From the NCBI GenBank assembly GCA_013314775.1, contig JABUFB010000010.1, positions 1-64,000 of the forward strand: 64,000 bases of DNA, given 5' to 3'. Below, piece after piece: positions 1-7,422 of this stretch (positions within the stretch are counted from its first letter, which is position 1; each line of letters begins with the position of its first letter). This DNA comes from Armatimonadota bacterium (GTDB lineage: Bacteria; Armatimonadota; Zipacnadia; Zipacnadales; JABUFB01). A model generated the notes under the pieces. The model had not been told where the DNA came from. It saw nothing but the letters and a program-made list of their open reading frames with translations, and searched no databases. The position numbers and the translations under genes were made by a program.

Positions 1-58
1 GTGGCTGTGGCTAAGGCTTCTTTCAGACCCCGCCTCGCGGCGACGCCCTTGCCTTCGC

Positions 59-616
59 TTAACGGTTACGGTCTCCGATACCGTAGAGGACTTCCACCTC
101 CGAGATCATGAACATGCCCGGCATACGGACGGCGTGGACTGCGTCCCGCTCCTCCTTGCGCTCAAGTACATCTTCAGGCCTTCTCGATTCATCCGGCACT
201 GACCTCGCTACTGCCCCGCCGTCCGTCTCGATCATCTCATCAAGGGACGGGCCAATCACAGCCCGGCGACGCTTGCGCCGGCGTAACTCATTGATGCTGG
301 CGTTCACGGCAATCCGGTACAGCCACGTCCGGAAACTCGCCTGCCCCTGATACTTGAACCCGCGGAGCGCCTGCAACGCACGGACAAAGATGTCCTGGGT
401 GAGGTCTTCAGCTTCGGCCGCCCCGCACATCCGGTAGACGATCCCATAGACCTGCCGGTGGTATCTCTCTACCAGGACGCCGAAGGCTTCCCCGTTCCCA
501 AGCTGCGCGGCGTGCACAAGGTAAGCGTCGGGACAGCCGGGGTCGCGGATCCGGCCGGCATCAATGATGCCGTCACCCACCGACCCGTTCCCGCCTACAA
601 ACACCCTCGCAGACAT
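59..616 (-). CDS. ECF-family RNA polymerase sigma factor, lacking region 4
   Basis: 185 residues from the ATG at 616, chosen because an AAGGTGG Shine-Dalgarno lies 7 nt upstream. Residues about 31-118 are a good sigma region 2: AEDLTQDIF (69-77) is the core-binding helix and FRTWLYRIAVNASINELRRR (95-114) the -10 recognition and melting segment, followed by a basic run. A normal ECF sigma factor of this length continues into region 4, the -35-binding helix-turn-helix. Here the frame runs from ERDAVHAV (157-163) into about 20 unrelated residues and stops, and neither other frame restores a region 4. It is therefore truncated or a region-2-only form. Any anti-sigma gene downstream would lie outside the window. 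Confidence 0.8.
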   Translation of the reverse strand: MSARVFVGGNGSVGDGIIDAGRIRDPGCPDAYLVHAAQLGNGEAFGVLVERYHRQVYGIVYRMCGAAEAEDLTQDIFVRALQALRGFKYQGQASFRTWLYRIAVNASINELRRRKRRRAVIGPSLDEMIETDGGAVARSVPDESRRPEDVLERKEERDAVHAVRMPGMFMISEVEVLYGIGDRNR

Positions 617-650
617 GCTGGTTCCACCTTGTCCCCTAAGGCTAGGCGTA

Positions 651-659
651 ATTATAGCA
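651..659 (-). promoter_or_regulatory. Extended -10 promoter for the sigma factor gene
   Basis: The minus strand reads TGCTATAAT here, a perfect extended -10 (TGnTATAAT), about 35 nt upstream of the sigma factor ATG. No good -35 hexamer is seen at 16-18 nt spacing, which an extended -10 tolerates. The predicted leader is about 28 nt. Confidence 0.6.
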
Positions 660-1152
660 CATGCGGCACAACTACCTGGAGTCGTACTTCCCAATCCGTG
701 AAGTACGTCTCCCGAGAATCCTCTGAGATTGAGTATACCCAAAGGGTCGGATGCTGTCTACTACAATTGGTCGCAGATAAGGAGCGTCGATTCTGTGGGA
801 TGCGTGCCGTGCCGTGTGTTGTTGGGCTCTCGGTGGAATAACGCCGGTTCGAAGCCGGGGGATTCCGGCCGCGCGACTGTGCCGCAAGCTCCGAAGGGGC
901 GGTCGGCCCCGATGTGCGAGGAATGGCCTGTCGCCCATCTTGAGCGGCTCAAGGGGCATCGCGGGGCGGCAATCCGGGGGATTCCCCCGCCCCCGGCTAT
1001 TGTCTTCCCTGCGCTCCGCGGGCTGTGCGCCAGCGGCTCATGGCGAATGGCATGCCGAGCGCGAATTCGGCCCCGGCCGGCAAGCATCCCACAAGACTGA
1101 TGCTCCTGGGTCGCAGACAACCAAGATACTCGACGACCGTGCCCTGGGTCGG

Positions 1153-1158
1153 TATAAT
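1153..1158 (+). promoter_or_regulatory. Candidate -10 box for the polysaccharide deacetylase gene
   Basis: A perfect TATAAT lies about 52 nt upstream of the chosen deacetylase start. The hexamer at 17-18 nt spacing (TCGACG) is a poor -35, so this rests on the -10 and its position. Confidence 0.4.
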
Positions 1159-1209
1159 GCCCTTCGGCACACCACCACAATATCTGCCCACAGCATACAC
1201 CACCGCATT

Positions 1210-2592
1210 ATGCGCAGGTACCCACGAAATAACACGATGGCGACTATGCTGATCGGAGCGATAGTGCTCCTGGCGCCGATCGCAGTATCCGGTGCACCCG
1301 GGCCTCCCTCCCACCTGGCACTCCACGCCGCTCTCTTGCCCCCCACTTCGCTGACGCGCGCTCTGACCGACGGAGGGTCGGCACTCAAGGGAATGAGTGT
1401 TCATGATGAGAACGCGCTTCTGGCGGCCCTGCAGAAGGCCGGTCTGAGCGAGCGCATTCTACGAGTTGCCATCGCGCGCCCAGGCGTGGTTCCAGTGGCG
1501 CTGATCAAGGTTCAGGCGGGTGATGCCCAGAGCCGATTGTTCTCGGTAGCCCAGACGGAACGGGACGCTGTTCTTGCTCTGGGCGCCGCCTTCTCGGTGC
1601 CCTCGCAACTTGAGCATGCGGACTTCTGGGCCGTCGTTCCGGAATTGGGGGAAGATGGGCTCGAATGGCACCGGCCGGTTTTCTCTGTGGCAGCTGAAAG
1701 GAGTCAGTACAGGCGTTGGGTCAACGGCGGCCTGACCGACCGCGAGTTCCTCTGCAGGCTCAGCGCGGTGCGTTACGACCCGGTTTTCACGCGGCACGCT
1801 CCGGACTGGTCTGAGGCCGCACAGAACATGCCCCGCACCGCCTACAGCGTCCACCGTCTTGCGGACCAATGGCGTGGGATGGTGACTGAAGGGCAGAGTG
1901 CGCTCCACGGCAATCCGTGGCGGCAGAGCCAGGTGAGAGTGGCGATGGGTGGGTCCCCGAACGGCCCCCAGGTAGCGCTCACGATCGACGACGGGCCTCA
2001 TCCGCTGATCACCCCGCTTTTTCTGGAAGTCCTGCGGCGCGAGAACGTAAAGGCCACGTTCTTTGTCGTCGGCGAAAAAGCCGAGGAGTTTCCCGGGCTT
2101 ATTCGCGAGATCGCCAACGAAGGCCACGAACTGGGCAATCATACGTACTCCCACAAGCGGTTTTCCTCTCTGTCGCCCGAGGAAGTCTACGCGGAACTGC
2201 GGGGCTGCTCGCGGATCGTCGGCGCGCTCACAGGACGGCAAATGCAGTTCATGCGGCCACCCGGGGGTGACTACACCGCCGATGCCCTGAGTATCGCCGA
2301 GAGCCTGGGCCTTGCGACCGCGCTTTGGACCCACAACACCGGGGACTGGGCCAAGCCGGAGCCGACGGCGATCGCGTACCACGCCACCCACGAACTGGGT
2401 GCCGGGGATATCATTCTCATGCATCAGGGCGACATGAAAAGCGTCCTGGCGCTGCCGATGATCATCGAGCGCGTGCGTGCCAGAGGACTGCAACCGGTGC
2501 CGCTATCCCGGGTGGCGGTCAACGGAGCGATGAGTAAGCTGTCTCCTGAGCAGGCCGTAGCGCAGCGCTCGCGTTTGCGTTTGACAGAGTAG
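1210..2592 (+). CDS. Secreted polysaccharide deacetylase (NodB domain, CE4)
   Basis: 460 residues from ATG 1210; ATG 1237 is an equally possible start, and neither has a strong ribosome site. An N-terminal signal peptide (basic start, then ATMLIGAIVLLAPIAVSGA) indicates export. Residues about 30-240 are an unassigned extracytoplasmic region. The C-terminal half is a complete NodB fold: TIDDGP (258-263, with the catalytic base and metal Asp), HTYSH (His311 and His315, metal ligands), RPPGGD (349-354), a THNTGDW segment and the late ILMHQG motif with the catalytic His. Family members remove N- or O-acetyl groups from peptidoglycan, chitin or other surface glycans, using a divalent metal. The substrate cannot be told from sequence. 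It lies divergent from the sigma factor gene, and the promoter of the next operon overlaps its last codons. Confidence 0.9.
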   Translation: MRRYPRNNTMATMLIGAIVLLAPIAVSGAPGPPSHLALHAALLPPTSLTRALTDGGSALKGMSVHDENALLAALQKAGLSERILRVAIARPGVVPVALIKVQAGDAQSRLFSVAQTERDAVLALGAAFSVPSQLEHADFWAVVPELGEDGLEWHRPVFSVAAERSQYRRWVNGGLTDREFLCRLSAVRYDPVFTRHAPDWSEAAQNMPRTAYSVHRLADQWRGMVTEGQSALHGNPWRQSQVRVAMGGSPNGPQVALTIDDGPHPLITPLFLEVLRRENVKATFFVVGEKAEEFPGLIREIANEGHELGNHTYSHKRFSSLSPEEVYAELRGCSRIVGALTGRQMQFMRPPGGDYTADALSIAESLGLATALWTHNTGDWAKPEPTAIAYHATHELGAGDIILMHQGDMKSVLALPMIIERVRARGLQPVPLSRVAVNGAMSKLSPEQAVAQRSRLRLTE

Positions 2593-2609
2593 CCGCACGC
2601 GGCTATACT
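2581..2609 (+). promoter_or_regulatory. Sigma-70 promoter of the ketosynthase/E1 operon, with internal palindrome
   Basis: TTGACA (2581-2586), a 17-nt spacer, then TATACT (2604-2609): 11 of 12 consensus positions at ideal spacing. The spacer and edge of the -10 contain the perfect palindrome TAGCCGC-AC-GCGGCTA (2590-2605), well placed for a repressor that blocks polymerase. The promoter overlaps the 3' end of the deacetylase gene and implies a leader of about 210 nt before the ketosynthase ATG. Confidence 0.65.
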
Positions 2610-2659
2610 GCGGCCTTGTTAGAGTCTCAGCCTGGGCAAAACAGGGGCAATGTGAACGG

Positions 2660-2679
2660 GCCGCGCACTGAAGCGCGGC
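2660..2679 (+). other. Leader hairpin upstream of the ketosynthase gene
   Basis: Perfect 7-bp stem GCCGCGC / GCGCGGC with loop ACTGAA, inside the predicted leader of the ketosynthase operon. No T-run follows, so it is not a typical intrinsic terminator. It could be a leader structure or the end of the deacetylase transcript. Confidence 0.35.
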
Positions 2680-2722
2680 TCGTTCCGTATCGAGCTGGAG
2701 CTGGACGGGAGAAGATCAGAGC

Positions 2723-2851
2723 ATGACTGAGCAAATCACGGGCCCGAACGTCAGACTCCCCGTGAGCCCGGAATTGCCCGACAATAAACGGCGGCATGGT
2801 TCCGAATCGTTCCGTCAGCGGAGAATGTCATGTCCACGCGCCGCGCTGTAG
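2723..2851 (+). CDS. Possible small leader ORF overlapping the ketosynthase start
   Basis: A 42-codon frame, ATG at 2723 and TAG at 2849-2851, in a different frame from the ketosynthase and overlapping its first 22 bases. A GGGAG lies about 10 nt upstream. No family is recognised. Its position in a long leader would suit translational coupling, but a frame this short arises easily by chance in GC-rich DNA. Confidence 0.22.
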   Translation: MTEQITGPNVRLPVSPELPDNKRRHGSESFRQRRMSCPRAAL

Positions 2852-4053
2852 TCACGGGCCTTGGGGCGGTCACGCCTTTGGGCGGTGACGTCGAGACAAG
2901 CTGGAGCGGCCTGATTGCCAATCAGCGAGCCATCCGACGCATCACGCTGTTCGACCCCACTGGCCTGCGCAACGAAAACGCCGGGCAGGTGGATGACTGG
3001 TCCTTCTCCCCCGATTCCTTCGGTCTGGACGCTCCGCCCGACCGCGGAGTGCAGTTCCTCCTGACTGCCGCGCGCGAAGCAGTCCTTGACGCAGGCCTCC
3101 CCTGTCCATTGCCGGGGAGGGCGGGCGCATGCGTGGCAACCAATTTTGGTGGCTCCAATGCCTGGGAGGAGTATGCGGCGGGGTTCTTGGCGGGTGAGCC
3201 GGACGCGAAGCTGTTTGGCCGCGCCCGGTTCGACGATGCCCTCGCCCTGCTGGAGTCCGCCTACGGGCTCACCGGGCCCGGGATGCTGATCTCGATGGCC
3301 TGCGCCTCAGGTTCGGCATCAGTGGGGCTGGGACTGGACGCCATCCGCTATGGACGCGCGGATGTGATGCTCTGCGGCGGCCACGACTCGCTGGCCCCCA
3401 CACATCTCGCGGGTCTCAGCGTGCTGCGCACCATGACCGCAGCGGATATCCTACCCTTCAGCGCCAATCGCAGCGGTACGTTGTTCGGCGAGGGATCTGG
3501 CGTGCTCGTCCTGGAAGAACTCGAGCATGCGCGCAGACGAGGGGCGCGGATCTATGCGGAAGTGCTGGGCTGGGCAGAAAACAACAACGCTTACCACCTC
3601 ACCGCTCCCGACCCCGGCGGGCGCGGGATGATCAGGGTCTTGGCCGCGGCCCTCGATGATGCCGGGATAGAGCCATCTCAGATTGACTACATCAACGCCC
3701 ACGGGACCGGCACTGAGTACCACGACCCGGAGGAGACCCACGCCATCAAGACCGTACTGGGCCATCACGCTTATGAGATCGCGGTGAGTTCGATCAAGGG
3801 CGCCATCGGGCACCTCATGGGAGCGGCGGGATCGGTAGAGGCGGTGGCCACTGTGAAGGCGATCCAGACTGGAACGGTGCCCCCAACTATGAACGACGGT
3901 GCAGCGGACCCCGACATGGATCTCGACTTTGTGGTGAACCGGTCAAAGAGGCTGCCCATCTCGTGCGCAGCCAGCATCAGCGCCGGTATCGGCGGGCACA
4001 ACTCCTGCGTGGTCTTCCGCGCGCTGTCCGAACAGGGAGGGGATGCCCAATGA
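2830..4053 (+). CDS. 3-oxoacyl-ACP synthase (FabF-like ketosynthase)
   Basis: 407 residues, full length for a FabF/KAS II-type condensing enzyme. All catalytic residues are visible: Cys158 in SMACASGS, His291 in NAHGTGTEYHDP, Lys323 in SSIKGAIGH and His328, with the GHLMGAAGSVE loop. It should condense an acyl-thioester with a malonyl-thioester. It is the first gene of a four-gene operon: its TGA overlaps the ATG of the next gene (ATGA), followed by the E1 alpha and beta genes. No fabD, fabG, acpP or other fatty-acid gene is beside it, so this is probably a specialised ketosynthase rather than the housekeeping one. The ATG at 2830 has a GGAG about 9 nt upstream. Confidence 0.88.
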   Translation: MSTRRAVVTGLGAVTPLGGDVETSWSGLIANQRAIRRITLFDPTGLRNENAGQVDDWSFSPDSFGLDAPPDRGVQFLLTAAREAVLDAGLPCPLPGRAGACVATNFGGSNAWEEYAAGFLAGEPDAKLFGRARFDDALALLESAYGLTGPGMLISMACASGSASVGLGLDAIRYGRADVMLCGGHDSLAPTHLAGLSVLRTMTAADILPFSANRSGTLFGEGSGVLVLEELEHARRRGARIYAEVLGWAENNNAYHLTAPDPGGRGMIRVLAAALDDAGIEPSQIDYINAHGTGTEYHDPEETHAIKTVLGHHAYEIAVSSIKGAIGHLMGAAGSVEAVATVKAIQTGTVPPTMNDGAADPDMDLDFVVNRSKRLPISCAASISAGIGGHNSCVVFRALSEQGGDAQ

Positions 4054-4967
4054 CAACGCTCCCTGTGGCCGTCACCGGCATCGCACCCGTCTGCGCGGTG
4101 GGAATAGGCCGCGAGGACTTCGCGAGTGGCGTGGCGGCGGGTCGCGACGGCCGGCGCCCAATTGAGCGCATTGAAGGCGACTTCGCGAACATTCCGCTGG
4201 TCGCCGAGTGCCTGGATTTCGCTGTGGAGGACTACCTGGAGAGCGAAAAGACCTATCTGGATCGATGTTCGGAACTGCTCCTGGCCGCATGCGCCCTGGC
4301 TATCGAGGACGCGGGCCTGGACGACGACACCGTCCGCTCCGCCGCCTGCGGACTGGCGATTGGCACGGCTTTCGGCTGCCTGGACTCGCTGATGAACGTG
4401 ACCGCGCGGGTGCAGAGCAAAGGCGTGCGGTTCGCGTCCCCCATGATCTTCACCCACGCCTTTGTCAACTCTCCAGCCAGCCTGGCGGCCATCGAATATG
4501 GCACCAGCGGACCGGCGTCGGTGTTCTGCACCGGGGACACGAGTTCTGCGACAGCTATCCAATACGCCTTCGACCTGGTGCGCCACCGCCGCGCTGAGGT
4601 CATGCTGGCGGGAGGCGTAGATGCCCTGAGCGCGCCGCTATTGCGCGCTCTGGACGCCGGCAGACTGTCCGGAGGGATTGTCCCGGGAGAGGGCTGCTGC
4701 CTGCTGGTGCTGGAGTCGATGGCCGCGGCCGAAGAGCGCGGCGCGCCGGTGTTGGCAGAACTGACTCAGGTGAATACTGGGCGAAGAACCGGACCGGCAG
4801 ACCAGTGGCCAACCGGAGACGCACTCTGGGGGCATGCTTTCGGCGCGGAGTTCGCGCTGCGCGTCGCCTCAGCCCTGGTGCAGGCAGGGCCCGCTGCGGA
4901 GGCTCTGGCCACCCTCGTAGACGAATCGGGCCGCTTCGCCGAAGCGGTGTTACGGAGAGAACCGTGA
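4050..4967 (+). CDS. Shortened ketosynthase-like protein (thiolase fold)
   Basis: 305 residues against about 410 for a complete ketosynthase. The N-terminal half aligns through the thiolase fold and retains Cys160 (PASVFCTGDTSSATAI) and a GHAFGAEFAL segment (His262) like the late GHxxGAAG loop. The stretch between them is about 100 residues short and has no equivalent of the HGTGT motif carrying the first catalytic His. This suggests a non-condensing partner of the preceding ketosynthase, in the manner of chain-length factors, or a subunit with altered chemistry; note that classical chain-length factors lose the Cys whereas this one keeps it. Start ATG 4050 overlaps the upstream stop, and its own TGA overlaps the next GTG start, so the three genes are translationally coupled. 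Confidence 0.7.
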   Translation: MTTLPVAVTGIAPVCAVGIGREDFASGVAAGRDGRRPIERIEGDFANIPLVAECLDFAVEDYLESEKTYLDRCSELLLAACALAIEDAGLDDDTVRSAACGLAIGTAFGCLDSLMNVTARVQSKGVRFASPMIFTHAFVNSPASLAAIEYGTSGPASVFCTGDTSSATAIQYAFDLVRHRRAEVMLAGGVDALSAPLLRALDAGRLSGGIVPGEGCCLLVLESMAAAEERGAPVLAELTQVNTGRRTGPADQWPTGDALWGHAFGAEFALRVASALVQAGPAAEALATLVDESGRFAEAVLRREP

Positions 4968-5932
4968 CCTACCCCGCTCACGAACTGCTCGAGCACTACC
5001 GCCAGATGCTTCTGATCCGCGCATTCGAGGAGGCACTGGACGGCCTTTTCGGGTCGGGCGTGATCAGCGGCACCTCCCACTTCTGCCTGGGGCAAGAGGC
5101 GTGTGCAGTGGGTGCGGTGGCGGCATTGGAACCGGGCGACCTGGTAACCAGCAATCACCGGGGTCATGGGCACTTCATCGCTCGAGGTGGCGATCCGGCG
5201 CGGATCATGGCTGAACTGTTCGGCAAGTCCACCGGGTATTCCGGCGGACGCGGCGGCAGCCAGCACATGGCCGATTTCTCCGTGGGTTTCCTGGGCTCGA
5301 ACGGAATTACCGGGGGCATGACGCCCATCGCCACCGGCGCCGCGCTAAGCCAGAAGCTTCTCGGGACCGGGAAGGTCGTGCTCTGCTTCTTCGGCGACGG
5401 CGCCACCGGTCAGGGAGCTTTCTACGAAGCCCTGAACATGGGGGCAACGTGGGAGCTGCCCATCATCTACCTGTGCGAAAATAACCAGTACGCCATGAGC
5501 ACCCCCACTGTCCAGGCATTCCGTGAGCCCAGTGTTGCACGGCGTGTCGAGGGATTTGGGGTAGCCACAGACACCGCCGACGGCAATGATTACTTCGACC
5601 TGCGCAGTCGCGTCGAAGCGGCGGTCGCCCCGGCACGGTCGGGCAATGGCGCCACATTAGTGGAAGCCATGACCTATCGCATGTGCGGCCACTCCAAGAG
5701 CGACCGATGCGAGTACCGCAGCGACGAGGAAGAAGCGCACTGGGCTTCGCGCGACCCGATCGGCCTTATGGGCGAGCGCCTGCTACAGATGGGAGTGGCC
5801 GACGAGGCACGTCTGCGTGAGCTGCGGCAGATGGCGACCGAGGAGATTGAGCAGGCACTGGACTATGCCCGAAAGTCTCCGGAGCCCGATCCCGTGACCG
5901 TCTCTCAGGGCCTGTTCGCGGATTTCGACTGA
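4964..5932 (+). CDS. 2-oxoacid dehydrogenase E1 component, alpha subunit (AcoA/PdhA-like)
   Basis: 322 residues from GTG 4964, which overlaps the preceding TGA and has GGAGAG 5 nt upstream. The thiamine-diphosphate motif is complete: GDG at 144-146, and NN at 173-174 about 27 residues later. HRGHGH (65-70), a GYSGGRGGSQH loop (91-101) and a late GHSKSDRCEYR segment are typical of pyruvate or acetoin dehydrogenase E1 alpha. The family decarboxylates a 2-oxoacid, or cleaves acetoin, and passes the acyl unit to a lipoyl E2. No E2 or E3 gene is in the window, so either remote E2/E3 are used or the acyl/acyloin unit goes to another acceptor, possibly the neighbouring ketosynthase pair. Confidence 0.88.
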   Translation: MTYPAHELLEHYRQMLLIRAFEEALDGLFGSGVISGTSHFCLGQEACAVGAVAALEPGDLVTSNHRGHGHFIARGGDPARIMAELFGKSTGYSGGRGGSQHMADFSVGFLGSNGITGGMTPIATGAALSQKLLGTGKVVLCFFGDGATGQGAFYEALNMGATWELPIIYLCENNQYAMSTPTVQAFREPSVARRVEGFGVATDTADGNDYFDLRSRVEAAVAPARSGNGATLVEAMTYRMCGHSKSDRCEYRSDEEEAHWASRDPIGLMGERLLQMGVADEARLRELRQMATEEIEQALDYARKSPEPDPVTVSQGLFADFD

Positions 5933-5967
5933 CACAATCGCAGGCGCCTTCCGAGCGCGAGGAAACC

Positions 5968-6945
5968 ATGCCCGAGCTGTTCTACTCACACGCAATCCGC
6001 CGGGCCATCGAAGAAGAAATGCATCGGGATTCTTCCGTGATCCTGCTGGGGGAGGACATCGCGGAATATGGCGGAGCGTTCAAGCTCACCGAAGGCATCG
6101 TCGACCAGTTCGGGCCTGAGCGTGTGCGCAACACACCGATCTCCGAAGGCGGCTTCGTGGGCGTTGCGATCGGTGCCGCGCTGACTGGGTTGCGTCCTGT
6201 TGTCGAGATTATGTTCATGGACTTCATCACGCTGGCCATGGACCAGCTCGCGAACCATGCGGCCAAGTTCCGCTACCAGTTCGGCGACCAGGCGCGCATC
6301 CCGCTCGTGCTCAGAACGCCCTCCGGGGCCGGTCGGGGCTACGGACCCACCCACTCCCAGTCGTTGGAACGCTGGCTGATATCCACACCCGGCCTGGTTG
6401 TGGCTGCTCCGGCGACCCCGGCGGACGCCTGCGGAATGCTCAAGAGCGCGATCCGCTGCAATGATCCCGTCATCTTTCTGGAAAGCAAGATCCTCTACGG
6501 CCGCAGGGGCGAGGTGCCGCAAGAGGAGTTCACCGTTCCCCTGGGCGAGGCCAAAGTGGTGCGCGAGGGCGATGATGTCACTCTTGTGGCATACTCACGC
6601 ATGACCGAGGAGGCATTGAAAGCATCGGAAGCACTGGCGAAACACGGGGTCGAGGCCGCAGTGGTGGACTTGCGGACACTTGCACCGCTGGACATGGAGA
6701 CGGTTGTGGATCAGGTGTCGGCATCCGGGCGCGTGGTGGTGGTCGAGGAGGGCTGCATGACTGGCGGCGTGTGCGCGGAGATCATCGCGCGGATCATCGA
6801 GGAGTGCTACGATGTGCTGGAGGCTCCGCCGAAAAGAGTGGCTTCGCTGGACATCCCAATGCCCGCCAGTCCGGTGCTGGAAGCAGTCGCGGTGCCTGAC
6901 TGGCAGGACATCGCGCGTGCGGCAGCCGCCGTAGTCCGCTACTGA
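5968..6945 (+). CDS. 2-oxoacid dehydrogenase E1 component, beta subunit (AcoB/PdhB-like)
   Basis: 325 residues, the normal length for an E1 beta chain. It starts with the usual AIRRAIEEEM/LLGEDIAEYGGAF region, continues through ISEGGFVGVAIGAAL and the GAGRGYGPTHSQSLE substrate-channel segment, and ends with the transketolase C-terminal domain (VDLRTLAPLDMETV, VVVEEGCMTGG). The ATG has a GAGG 5 nt upstream and follows the alpha gene by 35 nt. With the alpha subunit it should form the thiamine-diphosphate heterotetramer. Its last 7 bases overlap the convergent response regulator. Confidence 0.9.
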   Translation: MPELFYSHAIRRAIEEEMHRDSSVILLGEDIAEYGGAFKLTEGIVDQFGPERVRNTPISEGGFVGVAIGAALTGLRPVVEIMFMDFITLAMDQLANHAAKFRYQFGDQARIPLVLRTPSGAGRGYGPTHSQSLERWLISTPGLVVAAPATPADACGMLKSAIRCNDPVIFLESKILYGRRGEVPQEEFTVPLGEAKVVREGDDVTLVAYSRMTEEALKASEALAKHGVEAAVVDLRTLAPLDMETVVDQVSASGRVVVVEEGCMTGGVCAEIIARIIEECYDVLEAPPKRVASLDIPMPASPVLEAVAVPDWQDIARAAAAVVRY

Positions 6946-7349
6946 CCGCCCTTCGCTTCGCTGTCCCCGTATCGTATCTTCAGCAGACGGTTGACCCTCA
7001 AGAGCAACTCATGGGGCCGGATGGGCTTTGAGACGAAGTCGTCGCAGCCCGCCTCCAGAGCTTCCACGCAATGGCGATGAGTATCCTGCGCCGTGATCAT
7101 GATGCATGGCGCGCTGCAGAGTTCCTTGAGGGTGCTGATGAGGGTTGGTCCCTCGCCGTCAGGGAGAATCCAGTCAAGCAAGATAATATCGGGCGAGTTC
7201 TCGGCCGCCAGTAACATACCCTCGCGGCAAGTGCAGCCCGAGACGACTTCGAAGCCTTCGCGCTCAAGCAAGACTCTGAGGGTTGTTACTACTGCCTCGT
7301 TGTCGTCAATGATGAGTATCTTCTGGCCGCTTCGCATCTCGCCGGCCAT
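6939..7349 (-). CDS. Single-domain response regulator (REC)
   Basis: 136 residues from ATG 7349, preferred over the GTG at 7397 because an AGGGGGA lies just upstream. It is a complete receiver domain and nothing else: acidic pair Asp15-Asp16, phospho-acceptor Asp59 (IILLDWILPDGEG), Thr86 and Lys108 (SKPI). Without an output domain it probably acts by protein contact, as CheY or Spo0F proteins do. No histidine kinase is adjacent. It is convergent with the E1 beta gene (7-nt 3' overlap) and lies downstream of the lipoprotein gene on the same strand. Confidence 0.88.
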   Translation of the reverse strand: MAGEMRSGQKILIIDDNEAVVTTLRVLLEREGFEVVSGCTCREGMLLAAENSPDIILLDWILPDGEGPTLISTLKELCSAPCIMITAQDTHRHCVEALEAGCDDFVSKPIRPHELLLRVNRLLKIRYGDSEAKGGQ

Positions 7350-7422
7350 ACGCCGTTCCCCCTGGCCATAGATCACCTCGGAGCCCATCCGAGGCACCTC
7401 TGCGTTGGTTAGCGCACGAGAC

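Larger units (their letters stand above)
617..1209. other. Divergent intergenic region between sigma factor and deacetylase
   Basis: About 590 bases without a credible gene; open frames here have no protein-like composition. It holds the sigma factor promoter (651-659), a perfect short hairpin at 975-989 (CGGGGG, loop ATT, CCCCCG) inside a larger imperfect inverted repeat bounded by CAAT and ATTG (about 971-1003), and a TATAAT box at 1153-1158 facing the deacetylase. The phrase ccgggggattcc occurs at about 855-866 and again at 974-985, so a short direct repeat is also present. Confidence 0.5.

Noticed and set aside
843-859. tRNA-like T-arm (GCCGG-TTCGAAG-CCGGG)
   Set aside because: No matching acceptor, D-arm or anticodon arm can be placed upstream; only four of five arm pairs form.
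814-1209. Upstream extension of the deacetylase reading frame
   Set aside because: The extension has Arg/Gly-rich, non-protein-like composition, crosses the likely -10 box, and would bury the signal peptide.
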